From NCBI GenBank assembly GCA_937871505.1, contig CALMPF010000008.1, positions 62,001 to 126,000 of the forward strand: a stretch of 64,000 nucleotides of DNA, given 5' to 3'. Shown here one piece after another: positions 55,885 through 64,000 of this stretch (position 1 is the first letter of the stretch; each line of letters opens with the position of its first letter). The stretch comes from an uncultured Planctomycetia bacterium (GTDB taxonomy: Bacteria > Planctomycetota > Phycisphaerae > Phycisphaerales > SM1A02). Position numbers and translations under genes: made by a program. The notes under the pieces are model-generated. The model ran no database searches and was not told where the DNA came from. It was given only the letters and a program-made list of their open reading frames with translations.

Positions 55885-56880
55885 ATGAAAGACACCACCC
55901 ACGAGCCGCTTCCGATCGTCCGCGGCTTTCTCTCCTACCTGACGGATGAGCGGCAATTCAGCCCGTGCACGGCGCGCTGCTATGGCGTCGACCTCCGGCA
56001 GGTCGTCCAGCACTTTGCGGAGCGCAGCGGACTGGCGATCGACCCCGAGAAGGAGGCGAAGGCCTACCGGGCCGGGGGAGAGTCCGACACCGACACGATC
56101 ACGGCGCAGTTCCTCCGTGCGGACGTCGAGGCGCTGCGCGGATACCTCGCCACCCTCGCGGAGAAGGGCTACTCCGCTGCGAGCACCGCGAGGAAGATCG
56201 CGACGCTCCGCAGCTTCCACAAGTGGCTCGAGCGGCGGGGGCTCATCAAGACCAATCCGATGCTCCTGATCCGCACGCCGAAGCAGCCGAAGCGACTGCC
56301 GAAGGCCATCCCCGTCGAGCAGGTCGAGCGTCTGCTCGCGGCGCCCGACGACAGCGGGCTGCTCGGCGCCCGCGATCGCGCGATCCTCGAGACGCTCTAC
56401 TCGACGGGAATGCGCGTCGGCGAGGTCGTCGGGATCGACCGGCGCGACATCGATCTCGAGGCCGCGTCCGTGGTCGTGCACGGCAAGGGGCGCAAGGAGC
56501 GGATGATCCCGCTCGGGGCCCACGCCGTCCGCGCCCTGCGGCACTACATCGGGATGCTCGACGCCTGCGGGCTCGGCGGAGGCGACGGTTCGGAAGGGCC
56601 GCTCTTCGTCAACAAGCACGGAACCCGGCTCTCGAGCCGCTCGGTGCGCCGCAAGCTCGCGAAGTACCTCGGACAGACCGGGCTCGATCCGGACATCTCG
56701 CCGCACACGCTGCGGCACAGCTTCGCGACCCACCTGCTCGACAACGGCGCCGACCTCCGGAGCGTGCAGGAGCTCCTCGGCCACGAGTCGCTCAGCACGA
56801 CGCAGGTCTACACCCACCTGACCACGGCGCGCCTCCGCGAGGCGTATGACCGCGCTCACCCGCGGGCCGAGGCGTCGTAG
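55885..56880 (+). CDS. XerC/XerD-type tyrosine recombinase
   Basis: 331 residues. N-terminal SAM-like domain (FLSYLTDERQFSPCTARCYG), then the catalytic domain: R in STGMRVGEVVGIDRRDIDLE, K in GKGRKERMIPLG, HTLRHSFATHLLDNGADLRS (H-x-x-R), LGHESLSTTQVYTH with the nucleophile Tyr. It is about 30 residues longer than E. coli XerC/D owing to an insert near residues 50-72. It likely resolves chromosome dimers at dif. Which Xer it is cannot be told. The gene follows 2.4 kb of repeats. Confidence 0.92.
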   Translation: MKDTTHEPLPIVRGFLSYLTDERQFSPCTARCYGVDLRQVVQHFAERSGLAIDPEKEAKAYRAGGESDTDTITAQFLRADVEALRGYLATLAEKGYSAASTARKIATLRSFHKWLERRGLIKTNPMLLIRTPKQPKRLPKAIPVEQVERLLAAPDDSGLLGARDRAILETLYSTGMRVGEVVGIDRRDIDLEAASVVVHGKGRKERMIPLGAHAVRALRHYIGMLDACGLGGGDGSEGPLFVNKHGTRLSSRSVRRKLAKYLGQTGLDPDISPHTLRHSFATHLLDNGADLRSVQELLGHESLSTTQVYTHLTTARLREAYDRAHPRAEAS

Positions 56881-56997
56881 CTGATCGAGGCAACGCGACG
56901 TCAGGCGATCCGCGCCCGGCGCTCGACCCGGAGTTCAGCCCGCGGCGCTTGGACCGCCGAGCTCTGACCGCCGGGTTCGGCGCCACGGACAGGACAC

Positions 56998-57040
56998 GAC
57001 GGCCCGCGAAGTCGGCGATACGCCGACTTCGCGGGCCGTC
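56998..57040. terminator. Perfect 20-bp hairpin between convergent genes
   Basis: GACGGCCCGCGAAGTCGGCG at 56998-57017 is the exact reverse complement of 57021-57040 with a 3-nt loop. It lies between the Xer gene and the convergent BI-1 gene and is a likely bidirectional terminator. Confidence 0.75.
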
Positions 57041-57131
57041 GGTTCAATTGGCTTCGCCCTTGTAGCGAAAGTCATTCCGGCTGCGGAGGCCGCGGTCCGC
57101 GATCGAACGGCGGGCTGCGGGCGCTGGAGCG

Positions 57132-57956
57132 CTAGTCACGCTTCGCCAGCGCCGCGATGCGGAAGACCAGCTTGACGGCCTCCCAGTAGATCCACGCGAG
57201 CGTGACCAGGAGCGCGAACGCGCAGTACCACTCCATGTACTTGGGGGCGCCCTGCGCGACCGACTCCTCCACGGTCCCGAAGTCGATGATCAGCCAGAAT
57301 GCCGCCAGACCGAGGATCGCCACGTTCAGCCCGATGCCGATCAGGGCGGCCGTGCCTCCGTCGAGCGCCGAGCCGATGGAGAGGAACGGCATCTGCATGC
57401 CGAAGAAGCTCATCACGAACATCGCGACGTACGCGAGCATCACGCCGAGCGTCGCGGTGCTCACGACGGAGACGAAGAGCCTCGTCGGCCGCAGCACGCC
57501 CGCCTTGTACAGCAGGAGCATCGCCGCGAAGACGCCGCCGGTCAGCAGCAGCGCCGAGAAGGCGAGCCCGCCGGGGACGCTCGAGCCGAACTTCGCGATG
57601 AGGATCTGCTCGAGCATCATCGTGAAGCCGCCCATCAGCGCTCCCTGGACGATCGCGTAGACCGGCCCGAGATACACCGCCGCCTGCGGCGACGATCGCA
57701 GCTTGAAGAAGATCCCCAGGACGAGGACGAACGAGACGATGCTGCCGATCCAGAGCCCCTGCGGGAAGTGCTGGAAGAGCGCGTAGCCGGCGGCTCCGCA
57801 GACGATGGCGATCGTCGCGAGCAGGGCGGTCTTGTTCACCACGCCCGACATCGTCGTCACGTTCGATGGGGCGATCGCCCGGCCTTCGCGATAGGCGAAG
57901 GGATTGTCCGCCTCGGAGAAGTTGAACGCTGGATTGCTGGTCTGAATCGCGGTCAT
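57132..57956 (-). CDS. Bax-inhibitor-1/YccA-like membrane protein
   Basis: 274 residues, seven hydrophobic helices. The family sequence is clear: NPAFNFSEADNPFAYREGRA at the N-terminus, then GPVYAIVQGALMGGFTMMLE, LGLAAFWLIIDFGTVEESVA and YMEWYCAFALLVTLAWIYWE. This is the Bax1-I_like group common in bacteria. BI-1 homologues are pH-sensitive calcium leak channels; the physiological role in bacteria is uncertain. Confidence 0.88.
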   Translation of the reverse strand: MTAIQTSNPAFNFSEADNPFAYREGRAIAPSNVTTMSGVVNKTALLATIAIVCGAAGYALFQHFPQGLWIGSIVSFVLVLGIFFKLRSSPQAAVYLGPVYAIVQGALMGGFTMMLEQILIAKFGSSVPGGLAFSALLLTGGVFAAMLLLYKAGVLRPTRLFVSVVSTATLGVMLAYVAMFVMSFFGMQMPFLSIGSALDGGTAALIGIGLNVAILGLAAFWLIIDFGTVEESVAQGAPKYMEWYCAFALLVTLAWIYWEAVKLVFRIAALAKRD

Positions 57957-58169
57957 GGTGCAGTGCTCCCGGCATGAGCGACCCGGCGCTGCGGACTTCC
58001 GCGGGCGCCGTCTCGGCCGGGCAGAGAATAGCCGCCGGGGCGATCTGGGGGCGTCTTCGGCAGGGAGGCGCGATCGGCACGGAGCCGATGGCCGGTCGCG
58101 GCACGCGGCCGCCCGTCCTCCACCGAGGCCGCGCGCACTCGGCGGCAGGAGACCGGCCGGTCGGACGGC

Positions 58170-59687
58170 TCAGAGGATCTCAGCCGCCAGGCTCGCGAGA
58201 TCGCTCCGCTCGGTCTTGCTGAGCGTGACGTGACCGGCGAGGCGGTGGCCCTTCATGCGCTCGATGAGGTGGGTCAGCCCGTTGCTGCTGGCGTCGAGAT
58301 AGGGATTGTCGATCTGGCCGATGTCGCCGCAGAGGACGATCTTGGTTCCGTCGCCGACGCGGCTGACGATCGTCTTGACCTCGTGGGGCGAGAGGTTCTG
58401 CGCCTCGTCGACGACCATGAACTGGTGGGGAATGCTCCGGCCGCGGATGTACGTCAGCGGCTCCATGACGACCTTGCCGCTCATCACCAGCGCATCGATG
58501 CGCTGCTCGGTCGAGCGGCTCTCCGCCTCGTTGGCGCCGCTGCCGCGCGTGCTCATCAGGTAGGCGAGGTTGTCGAAGATCGGCTGCATCCACATCGAGA
58601 GCTTCTCGTCCTTGTCGCCCGGCAGATACCCGATGTCGCGTCCCAGCGGCATGATCGGACGGGCGACGAGGAGCTTGTCGTAGTGCTCCTCGCGCATCAC
58701 CTTCTGCATTCCCGCCGCGATGGCCATGAGCGTCTTGCCGGTCCCTGCGGGACCGATCAGGGAGACCAGCCGGACCTCATCGTCGAGCAGCAGGTCGAGG
58801 GCCATGATCTGCTGGACGTTCCGCGCCATGATCCCGTAGACGGGCTTGCGCGGACCGGTGACGGGGATCACGTGGCCGGTGTCCGAGAGGACTCGGGCAA
58901 GGCCGGTGTGCGAGTCATCCGCCTCGTTCTCCAGCACGAGATACTGGTTGCAGCGCGGCTGGAAGCGCACCGGCGTGCCGTCGGGGCCGTCGATCTCAAG
59001 ATGCGCCTCGAGCCGGGCCATCGGGAGCTGGCGCTCGCCGTAGAGCTCGTCGATGAGGTCGCCCGGGATCACCAGCCGTGCGAAGCCGGTGTAGAGCCAG
59101 TCGGTGTCGACTCGGTCGGCCTCGAAGTCCTCGGCGCGGATGCCCAGCGCGTCGCACTTGACCCGCGCGTTGATGTCCTTGGAGACGAAGATCGTCCGCA
59201 CCCCCTGGCTGTGCAGTCCGAACGCGACCCCCAGAATCCGGTTGTCCGGATGGGTCAGATCGAGCCCGTGGGGCAGCGACGTGTCGAGGCGGTCGATCCG
59301 CACGGTCCCGCCTTCTTCGTTCCAGCGCACCCCCTCGAAGAGATGCCCCTTCGCGCGGAGGCGGTCGAGCTGCCGGATCACCTCGCGGGCGTTCCTCCCG
59401 GTCTCGTCGTTGTTCTTCTTGAACTGGTCGAGCTCCTCGATCACCGCCAGCGGAATGACGACGGTGTGCTCCTCGAACATGAAGACCGACCCGGGATTGT
59501 GCAGCAGCACGTTGGTGTCGAGCACGAAGTGCTTGTGCGTCGGCGCATCGCCCTCGCCAGCGGCCGCAGCCGCGGGGGCCGCGCCGAGGGCGGAGTCGAG
59601 ACGGCTGCGGCCGGGAGGGACGGCGACGTCGCCCCCGGTCGCTCCACGGGCACCCTTCGCACGGCTGATCCCGGCGCTGCTTGTCAC
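58170..59687 (-). CDS. PhoH-like PIN-domain ATPase
   Basis: 505 residues from GTG 59687, which has AAGGAG 7 bp before it. The N-terminal PIN domain (HKHFVLDTNVLLHNPGS ... VSKDINARVKCDALGI) is fused to a PhoH ATPase: Walker A GPAGTGKT, RPIMPLGRDIGYLPGD, Walker B MVVDEAQNLS and CGDIGQIDNPY. The PhoH2 family acts as an RNA helicase/RNase. The frame extends upstream across a low-complexity region that is not part of the gene. Confidence 0.93.
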   Translation of the reverse strand: MTSSAGISRAKGARGATGGDVAVPPGRSRLDSALGAAPAAAAAGEGDAPTHKHFVLDTNVLLHNPGSVFMFEEHTVVIPLAVIEELDQFKKNNDETGRNAREVIRQLDRLRAKGHLFEGVRWNEEGGTVRIDRLDTSLPHGLDLTHPDNRILGVAFGLHSQGVRTIFVSKDINARVKCDALGIRAEDFEADRVDTDWLYTGFARLVIPGDLIDELYGERQLPMARLEAHLEIDGPDGTPVRFQPRCNQYLVLENEADDSHTGLARVLSDTGHVIPVTGPRKPVYGIMARNVQQIMALDLLLDDEVRLVSLIGPAGTGKTLMAIAAGMQKVMREEHYDKLLVARPIMPLGRDIGYLPGDKDEKLSMWMQPIFDNLAYLMSTRGSGANEAESRSTEQRIDALVMSGKVVMEPLTYIRGRSIPHQFMVVDEAQNLSPHEVKTIVSRVGDGTKIVLCGDIGQIDNPYLDASSNGLTHLIERMKGHRLAGHVTLSKTERSDLASLAAEIL

Positions 59688-60103
59688 GTTGAGGCTCCTT
59701 CGGGGTCGTTCGCTCGTGCGTTCCGGCGCTCCCGACCCTGACCGTGACGCCGAGCTCGATCGTGACGCCGAGGTGGTTCGGGTGGGCCGCTTCGGGTGGG
59801 GCGTCGCCAGCCTGCTCCGATGCTCGGTCGGATCCACCGGCCGGATGATAGAGGAAGCCGCAACGACGACGAGGCCGCCCCGCCGCTCCACGCACCGCCG
59901 CTGGCGATCCGCGAAGCACGACCATCGCCGCTGCTGGTACGCTGACCGCACTCGCGGCCGGTCCGGCGGGGGCAACGTCACGTCGCGCCGGGTCGCGCGG
60001 GTCGCCCTGCGGTCGCCCGCTCCGCTCCCGTGGGCCGGCGCCGAGGCCGGCCTGCGCGTCGTCGCTTCGGACTTCCCTTCCCCGATCGCCCCTCGTTCCC
60101 ACG
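59688..60103. other. Divergent intergenic region
   Basis: 416 bp between the phoH-like and nif3-like starts. It contains two copies of CGTGACGCCGAG at about 59743 and 59761. No gene or clear promoter could be assigned. Confidence 0.4.
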
Positions 60104-61237
60104 ATGCCAACCGTCGGCGACATCTGCGCGGCCATCGAGTCATTCGCACCGGCTTCATTCGCCGAGGAGTGGGACAACGTCGGGCTGCTCGTCGGATCGA
60201 CCTCGTGGGCGGCGGAGCGGATCCTCCTGACGATCGACCTGACCGACGCGGTGCTCGCAGAGGCGATCGCGCAGCGCGTCGGGCTCGTCATCGCGTATCA
60301 CCCGCTGATCTTCAAGCCGATCGTGCGCGTCACGGATTCGGCGGGCAAGGGTCGGATCGTCCTCGGCGCGGCGCGGGCGGGCATCGCGGTGCACTCGCCG
60401 CACACCGCGCTGGATGCGAGCGCAGGCGGCATCAACGACTGGCTGGCCGAAGGTCTCGGGACCGGCGATGTCCGCGCGCTGACGCCCCACGAGGCGCTCC
60501 CCAAGAGCGAGGAGTGCAAGCTCGTCACCTACTGCCCCGTCGACGCGGTCGACCGCGTGCGCCGCGCGCTTTCCACGGTCGGCGCGGGCAAGATCGGCAA
60601 CTACGAGCTCTGCTCCTTCGAGATCCACGGCGAGGGGACCTTCCTCGGCAACGAGGAGAGCAGCCCTGCCCTCGGTCGCCGCGGCGTGCTCGAGCGGGTT
60701 CGCGAAGTCCGGCTCGAGATGGTCTGCCCGCGCGACGCGCTCGGTCTTGCGGTGACGACCTTGCGGCAGTTCCATCCCTATGAGGAGCCGCCGCTGGAGA
60801 TCCACCAGCTTCGTCCGCGGCCCCAGCGCACGATCGGCCTCGGGCGCCGGCTGACGCTCGACCGCCCGGCGCCGCTCGCGGAGCTGGTCGAGCGCATCAA
60901 GGGGCACCTCGGGATTCCCGCCGTGGTCGTCGCGGAGGGGGGAGGGGCCGGGGGCGGCGCCGTCGGCCCCATCGGAATCGTCGGCATCTGCGCGGGGAGC
61001 GGCGGATCGCTCCTCGACGAGGCCCTCGCCCAGGGATGTCAGCTCTTCTACACCGGCGAGATGGGACATCACGACGTGCTCAAGGCGCAGGAGCGCGGCT
61101 GCTCGGTCGTGCTCGCCGGACACACGAACACCGAACGCGGCTTCCTGCCCCGCCTCCGCGACCGCCTCGCCGAGCGCTGCCCGGGGGTGGAGATCCTGAT
61201 CTCGCGCGAGGATCGCGAGCCGCTGGCCGTGCGGTAG
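60104..61237 (+). CDS. Nif3-like dinuclear metal-centre protein (YqfO type)
   Basis: 377 residues, the long form of the family. N-terminal half: FAEEWDNVGLLVG, LVIAYHPLIFKPI, HSPHTALDASAGGINDWLAE. A central YqfO/CutA-like insert (residues about 140-240) carries CPVDAVDRVRRALSTVGAGKIGNYE. The C-terminal half has GICAGSGGS, FYTGEMGHHDVL and LAGHTNTERGFL, including the metal-binding His and Glu. It is a GTP cyclohydrolase I type 2/Nif3-like protein; the biochemical role is still debated. Confidence 0.9.
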   Translation: MPTVGDICAAIESFAPASFAEEWDNVGLLVGSTSWAAERILLTIDLTDAVLAEAIAQRVGLVIAYHPLIFKPIVRVTDSAGKGRIVLGAARAGIAVHSPHTALDASAGGINDWLAEGLGTGDVRALTPHEALPKSEECKLVTYCPVDAVDRVRRALSTVGAGKIGNYELCSFEIHGEGTFLGNEESSPALGRRGVLERVREVRLEMVCPRDALGLAVTTLRQFHPYEEPPLEIHQLRPRPQRTIGLGRRLTLDRPAPLAELVERIKGHLGIPAVVVAEGGGAGGGAVGPIGIVGICAGSGGSLLDEALAQGCQLFYTGEMGHHDVLKAQERGCSVVLAGHTNTERGFLPRLRDRLAERCPGVEILISREDREPLAVR

Positions 61238-61324
61238 CGATCCCTCGGCGCGGAGAGCGCCGCGGCGCTCCGGCAGCGCGGATGCGAGCGGGCTCCGGCG
61301 GCGCGAGCGACGCGGGCCCGGGCG

Positions 61325-63454
61325 CTACGTCAGCCGCGAGAACCGCCGCGTGCTCCCGGGGAAGTCGACGCCCATCGCGAACCCGAAGAGCAGGCCGAGC
61401 GCCGCCGCGGCTCCGATCGTCGCCGCTGCGAGCTCGGGCGGCCGCGCTTCCAGCGGCGCGGCGACGGCGGTCAGCCCGGCACCGGCGATCGCGCTCGCGA
61501 TGGCGCACCACTGATAGAGCCGCAGTCCGCCGATGTGCTGCGTCTGCGCCTCGCCGCGAAGACCCTCTTCGACGAACCGCGAGAGCCCCGCGAGCAGGAG
61601 GTAGGCGCCGAGCACGAAGGAGGCGTCGGCGCGGATCGCCCAGAGTCGAGCGAGAAGCGCCGCGATGACGAGATTCGCCGCGATCGAGTAGAGCGGCGTC
61701 GGGTGGATGCCCACGCCGCCGAGGCCGGAGACGAAGACCACGCGGGAGTTGGGATTGACCACCCGGAGAGCGCTCGGTCCATCGACCGGCGCGCCGTGGC
61801 AGCACCCCTGCACGAGGCAGCGCAGGCGTCCGATCGCCTGGACCCACGGTGCGGCGACGGCGGAGGCCGCCGCGAGAAGCCACGCGTCCCCGCCTGCGAG
61901 CGCGACGCCCGCGAGCGCCGCCGCGGCGCCGAGCACGGCGCCGAAGTAGCCGAACGGTCGGGTGAGGAGCCGCGATCCCGTCCAGAACTGCCCCCACAGC
62001 GCCGCGCCCACGAGGGCCGAGATGGCGACGATCGCGATCTCGCCGACCGCGGAGGCGCCTGCGAGCGTTCCCGCGACGAGAACGCCGACCGCCGCTGCGA
62101 TGCCCGCGAAGATCCCGTGATTGATCACCCGCGCCGGTCCGAGGCGCCACGCGCGCCATGCGTTCGCAAGCCGCTCGGCGGCACGGACCGCGGCGAGCCA
62201 GCCGCGCGGGAGGCTCGAAGCGATCGCGAAGAGCGCTGCGCCCGCAGCGATGTCGATGATCGAGTGCATCCCCGTCGTGGCGCAGCTCGCGGCGATGGCG
62301 AGCGCCCATGTCCACGCCGCGATCGCCGCGATGCCGCCGCGCCGGGCGATCAGCGCCGCCGCAGCGAACGTCCAGAAGACATGGAATGCCGGACAGGCCG
62401 CTCGCCCGGCGAGGCCGTCGGCGCGCTCGAAGGCGAGGAGCGGACCGGCGAAGGCCCCGGCATCGAAGTCGCGCGGCGGCGCGATCAGGGGCAGGACGAG
62501 GTAGGTCAGCAGTCCGAGCCCGCTTCCGATCAGCCCGACGAGCGCGAAGCTCCGGAGGGCGTGCCGCGTCCGCGCGGCCAGGGGCGCGAGCACGACGAAC
62601 GGATAGGCGCTGGAGTAGATGAGCGTCGTCCACGTCCAGACCGGCCAGGCGCGCTCGAAGGGCAGCCACGTCTCGATGGCGCCGGGAACGGGGAGGTGTC
62701 CCACGAACTCGTACGCGATCAGCCACGGCAGCAGGACCGCGAGCCAGAGGCCGAGGACCTCCATGAACTTCGGGGCACCTCCCTCGCTCTCGAAGGATGA
62801 GTCGAGACTCGTCGCCGGGAGCGCCACGATCGGCCGCGGCCGCTTCGGGAAGCGCCGGCGCAGCGCGGGTCCCTCATGGCCGAGCACGAGGGCGGCGCTC
62901 CCTGCGGCGACGGTCGGGGCGACCACCCAGAAGCCGCCCGGAGAACCCGCCATGAGGGCAACGCCCGCGCAGGCGACGGCGAAGCCCACGTAGATCGGAT
63001 GCGCGACGAGCCTGAAAGGTCCGCTGGTGACCAGACGCGGGGGCGGGTACGCGTTCATCGGAAGCCCGCCGCCGCGGCGCCAGAGGGCGAGCATCGCCCA
63101 CGCGGCAATGGCGAGCCCTGCGGCCGTCGATGCGGCGCCGAGCGCCGGTGCGTGCGCCGTCGGCAGGTCGAGCGTCGCCGAGAGCCGCGCGGCCCACGCG
63201 ACGAGAAGCAGCGGCAGGACCACCACGAAGAGGGCGCCGTAGCCGAGCTTGCCGATGGTCGAGCCCGCCGTCGGCGCCGCTCCTCGCTCCGCGGGGGCGT
63301 GATGCAGGGAAGCGCCCGACGCTCCGCCGCGCCCGGCGGCGGCGCGCGCTTCTGCCGCCCTCTCCGGCGACCGCGTGCTCGGATCGGCGGGTGGCTGCGA
63401 CGATGGAGCGACCGTCGCGCCTTCCGGGTCGTCGTGCCGCGCTGCGTCGCTCAT
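61325..63454 (-). CDS. Triple-domain membrane fusion: ICMT/PEMT-like + PAP2-like + Lgt-like
   Basis: 709 residues. After a disordered N-terminus comes an isoprenylcysteine/phospholipid methyltransferase-like region (about 65-230; TSGPFRLVAHPIYVGFAVAC). Then a PAP2/inositolphosphotransferase-like region (about 240-450; CPAFHVFWTFAAAA and TTGMHSIIDIAAG) and an Lgt-like region (about 470-700; RLRCLVQGCCHGAPVDGPSA, GIHPTPLYSIAANL, RFVEEGLRGEAQTQ). The HPTxLY and RFxEExLR motifs fit prolipoprotein diacylglyceryl transferases. The ATG overlaps the upstream stop by four bases. The protein may act in lipid or lipoprotein modification. Confidence 0.75.
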   Translation of the reverse strand: MSDAARHDDPEGATVAPSSQPPADPSTRSPERAAEARAAAGRGGASGASLHHAPAERGAAPTAGSTIGKLGYGALFVVVLPLLLVAWAARLSATLDLPTAHAPALGAASTAAGLAIAAWAMLALWRRGGGLPMNAYPPPRLVTSGPFRLVAHPIYVGFAVACAGVALMAGSPGGFWVVAPTVAAGSAALVLGHEGPALRRRFPKRPRPIVALPATSLDSSFESEGGAPKFMEVLGLWLAVLLPWLIAYEFVGHLPVPGAIETWLPFERAWPVWTWTTLIYSSAYPFVVLAPLAARTRHALRSFALVGLIGSGLGLLTYLVLPLIAPPRDFDAGAFAGPLLAFERADGLAGRAACPAFHVFWTFAAAALIARRGGIAAIAAWTWALAIAASCATTGMHSIIDIAAGAALFAIASSLPRGWLAAVRAAERLANAWRAWRLGPARVINHGIFAGIAAAVGVLVAGTLAGASAVGEIAIVAISALVGAALWGQFWTGSRLLTRPFGYFGAVLGAAAALAGVALAGGDAWLLAAASAVAAPWVQAIGRLRCLVQGCCHGAPVDGPSALRVVNPNSRVVFVSGLGGVGIHPTPLYSIAANLVIAALLARLWAIRADASFVLGAYLLLAGLSRFVEEGLRGEAQTQHIGGLRLYQWCAIASAIAGAGLTAVAAPLEARPPELAAATIGAAAALGLLFGFAMGVDFPGSTRRFSRLT

Positions 63455-64000
63455 CCTCTCAGCCCCGTCGCCGGTCCGAACGTGACGAGCTCGTGGATCG
63501 CCCATCCGAGGTGGCGCGTCGGTTCGGCGTCCTCCGATCCGGAGCGGAGCGTCAGGGTGCCGCGCGAGAGCCACTTGGTCTCCTGCGCCGTGCGGAGACG
63601 GCGGGGGAGCAGCCGCGCGAGAAGCTGCACCGTCGCGAGCGAACCCTCGCTGAGCGGCGCGTCGCGGAGGGTGCGGACCGGGGCAAGCTCGATCAAGCCC
63701 CGATCCCAGCGGATCGACCGGTCGTCGAGATGATCGGTGCATCCGACTCCGGCGAAGGACGGTTCGCCGAGCGCCTGCACGCGCTGCGCCGGTGTTCGGA
63801 GCGCAGGCGCGCCCGGCGGCGGCCCGGCGGACGCGCTCGTGCCGGTCGTCCGTCGCGCGTCGGCGCCGCGACGCTGCGACGGCGTGCGCTCGATCACCGC
63901 CTCATCGTCGAGGAGCAGGAGACGGCAGGGGACGGGACCGCGCCAGTCGATCCACGTCGCGCTCGTGTCGGCGGCGACCAGCCGTCCCCAGCGCAGCTCG
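63451..64000 (-). CDS. Hypothetical protein, 5' end beyond window edge
   Basis: The frame is open to the right edge; an in-frame GTG at 63897 is not needed because the upstream part (LRWGRLVAADTSATWIDWRG then PVPCRLLLLDDE) looks coding. The visible 182 residues include GVGCTDHLDDRSIRWDRGLI and a PRRLRTAQETKWLSRGTLTL segment. No family is recognised. Its stop overlaps the fusion gene's ATG, so the two are co-translated. Confidence 0.6.
   Translation of the reverse strand, partial: ELRWGRLVAADTSATWIDWRGPVPCRLLLLDDEAVIERTPSQRRGADARRTTGTSASAGPPPGAPALRTPAQRVQALGEPSFAGVGCTDHLDDRSIRWDRGLIELAPVRTLRDAPLSEGSLATVQLLARLLPRRLRTAQETKWLSRGTLTLRSGSEDAEPTRHLGWAIHELVTFGPATGLRG

Noticed and set aside
61250-61271. 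A terminator between the nif3-like and fusion genes
   Set aside because: There is a 14-bp GC palindrome, but without room for a loop the stem would be only about five pairs, and no T-tract follows.

Overview
The window is about 64 kb of very GC-rich bacterial chromosome. The best lineage clue is the secreted hydrolase at 21579-22721, which ends in two degenerate calcium-loop repeats of the form D-x-(D/N)-G-(D/N)-G...ADxGILLAxW. In my experience that tail is typical of Planctomycetota, class Phycisphaerae. Single-copy housekeeping genes, no rRNA and no conjugation or phage structural genes make this ordinary chromosome with one clear integrated element. The lineage is an inference from gene content.

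Layout. 1-3868: partial methyltransferase, HscB co-chaperone and two coupled CNNM/CorC-type membrane proteins. 3869-4438: a 19-bp minisatellite. 4439-4512: tRNA-Ile(GAT), which is the insertion site of a 5.9-kb integrative element (4492-10402). The element is bounded by identical 23-bp direct repeats and all its genes lie on the minus strand: integrase, a hypothetical gene, a replication-type protein with 22-bp iterons inside its gene, two small HTH proteins, a winged-helix protein and a zinc-ribbon protein. 10403-12793: a HepT/MntA toxin-antitoxin pair, then a graveyard of relics (dockerin-protein fragment, a repeat with 18-bp inverted ends, 5'-truncated vapC). 12774-30313: housekeeping genes including YcaQ glycosylase, PadR regulator, malate dehydrogenase, an ABC exporter, GAPDH, SGNH hydrolase, SDR, CysQ-type phosphatase, DnaK and DedA. 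30510-36919: a metal-efflux RND operon framed by histidine-rich exported proteins. 37680-52186: XRE/TPR regulator, M42 peptidase, a tricorn-type protease in a three-gene coupled operon, and a SWIM/SNF2 pair. 52271-52343: tRNA-Lys(TTT). 53147-55450: a gene-free block built from 72-, 90-, 21- and 10-bp tandem repeats. 55885-64000: Xer recombinase, BI-1 protein, PhoH-like ATPase, Nif3 protein and a triple fusion (ICMT-like, PAP2-like and Lgt-like domains).

Main result. The element's attachment core lies inside the 3' part of the integrase reading frame, in phase at both ends. In the integrated state integrase is 454 residues and its stop codon is supplied by the antisense strand of the host tRNA. 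In the predicted excised circle the same frame runs through the core into a segment now stranded next to attR, giving a 519-residue protein with a 75-residue tail. Integration would therefore change the integrase C-terminus. With iterons inside the replication gene, this looks like a compact replicating/integrating element that I cannot match to a described family.

Other points: a HepT whose usually modified tyrosine is cysteine, a sigma-54-like promoter before dnaK, a dispersed repeat family with two copies, and an unusual density of short-period minisatellites. Domain names are assigned by eye from motifs; no database search was possible.
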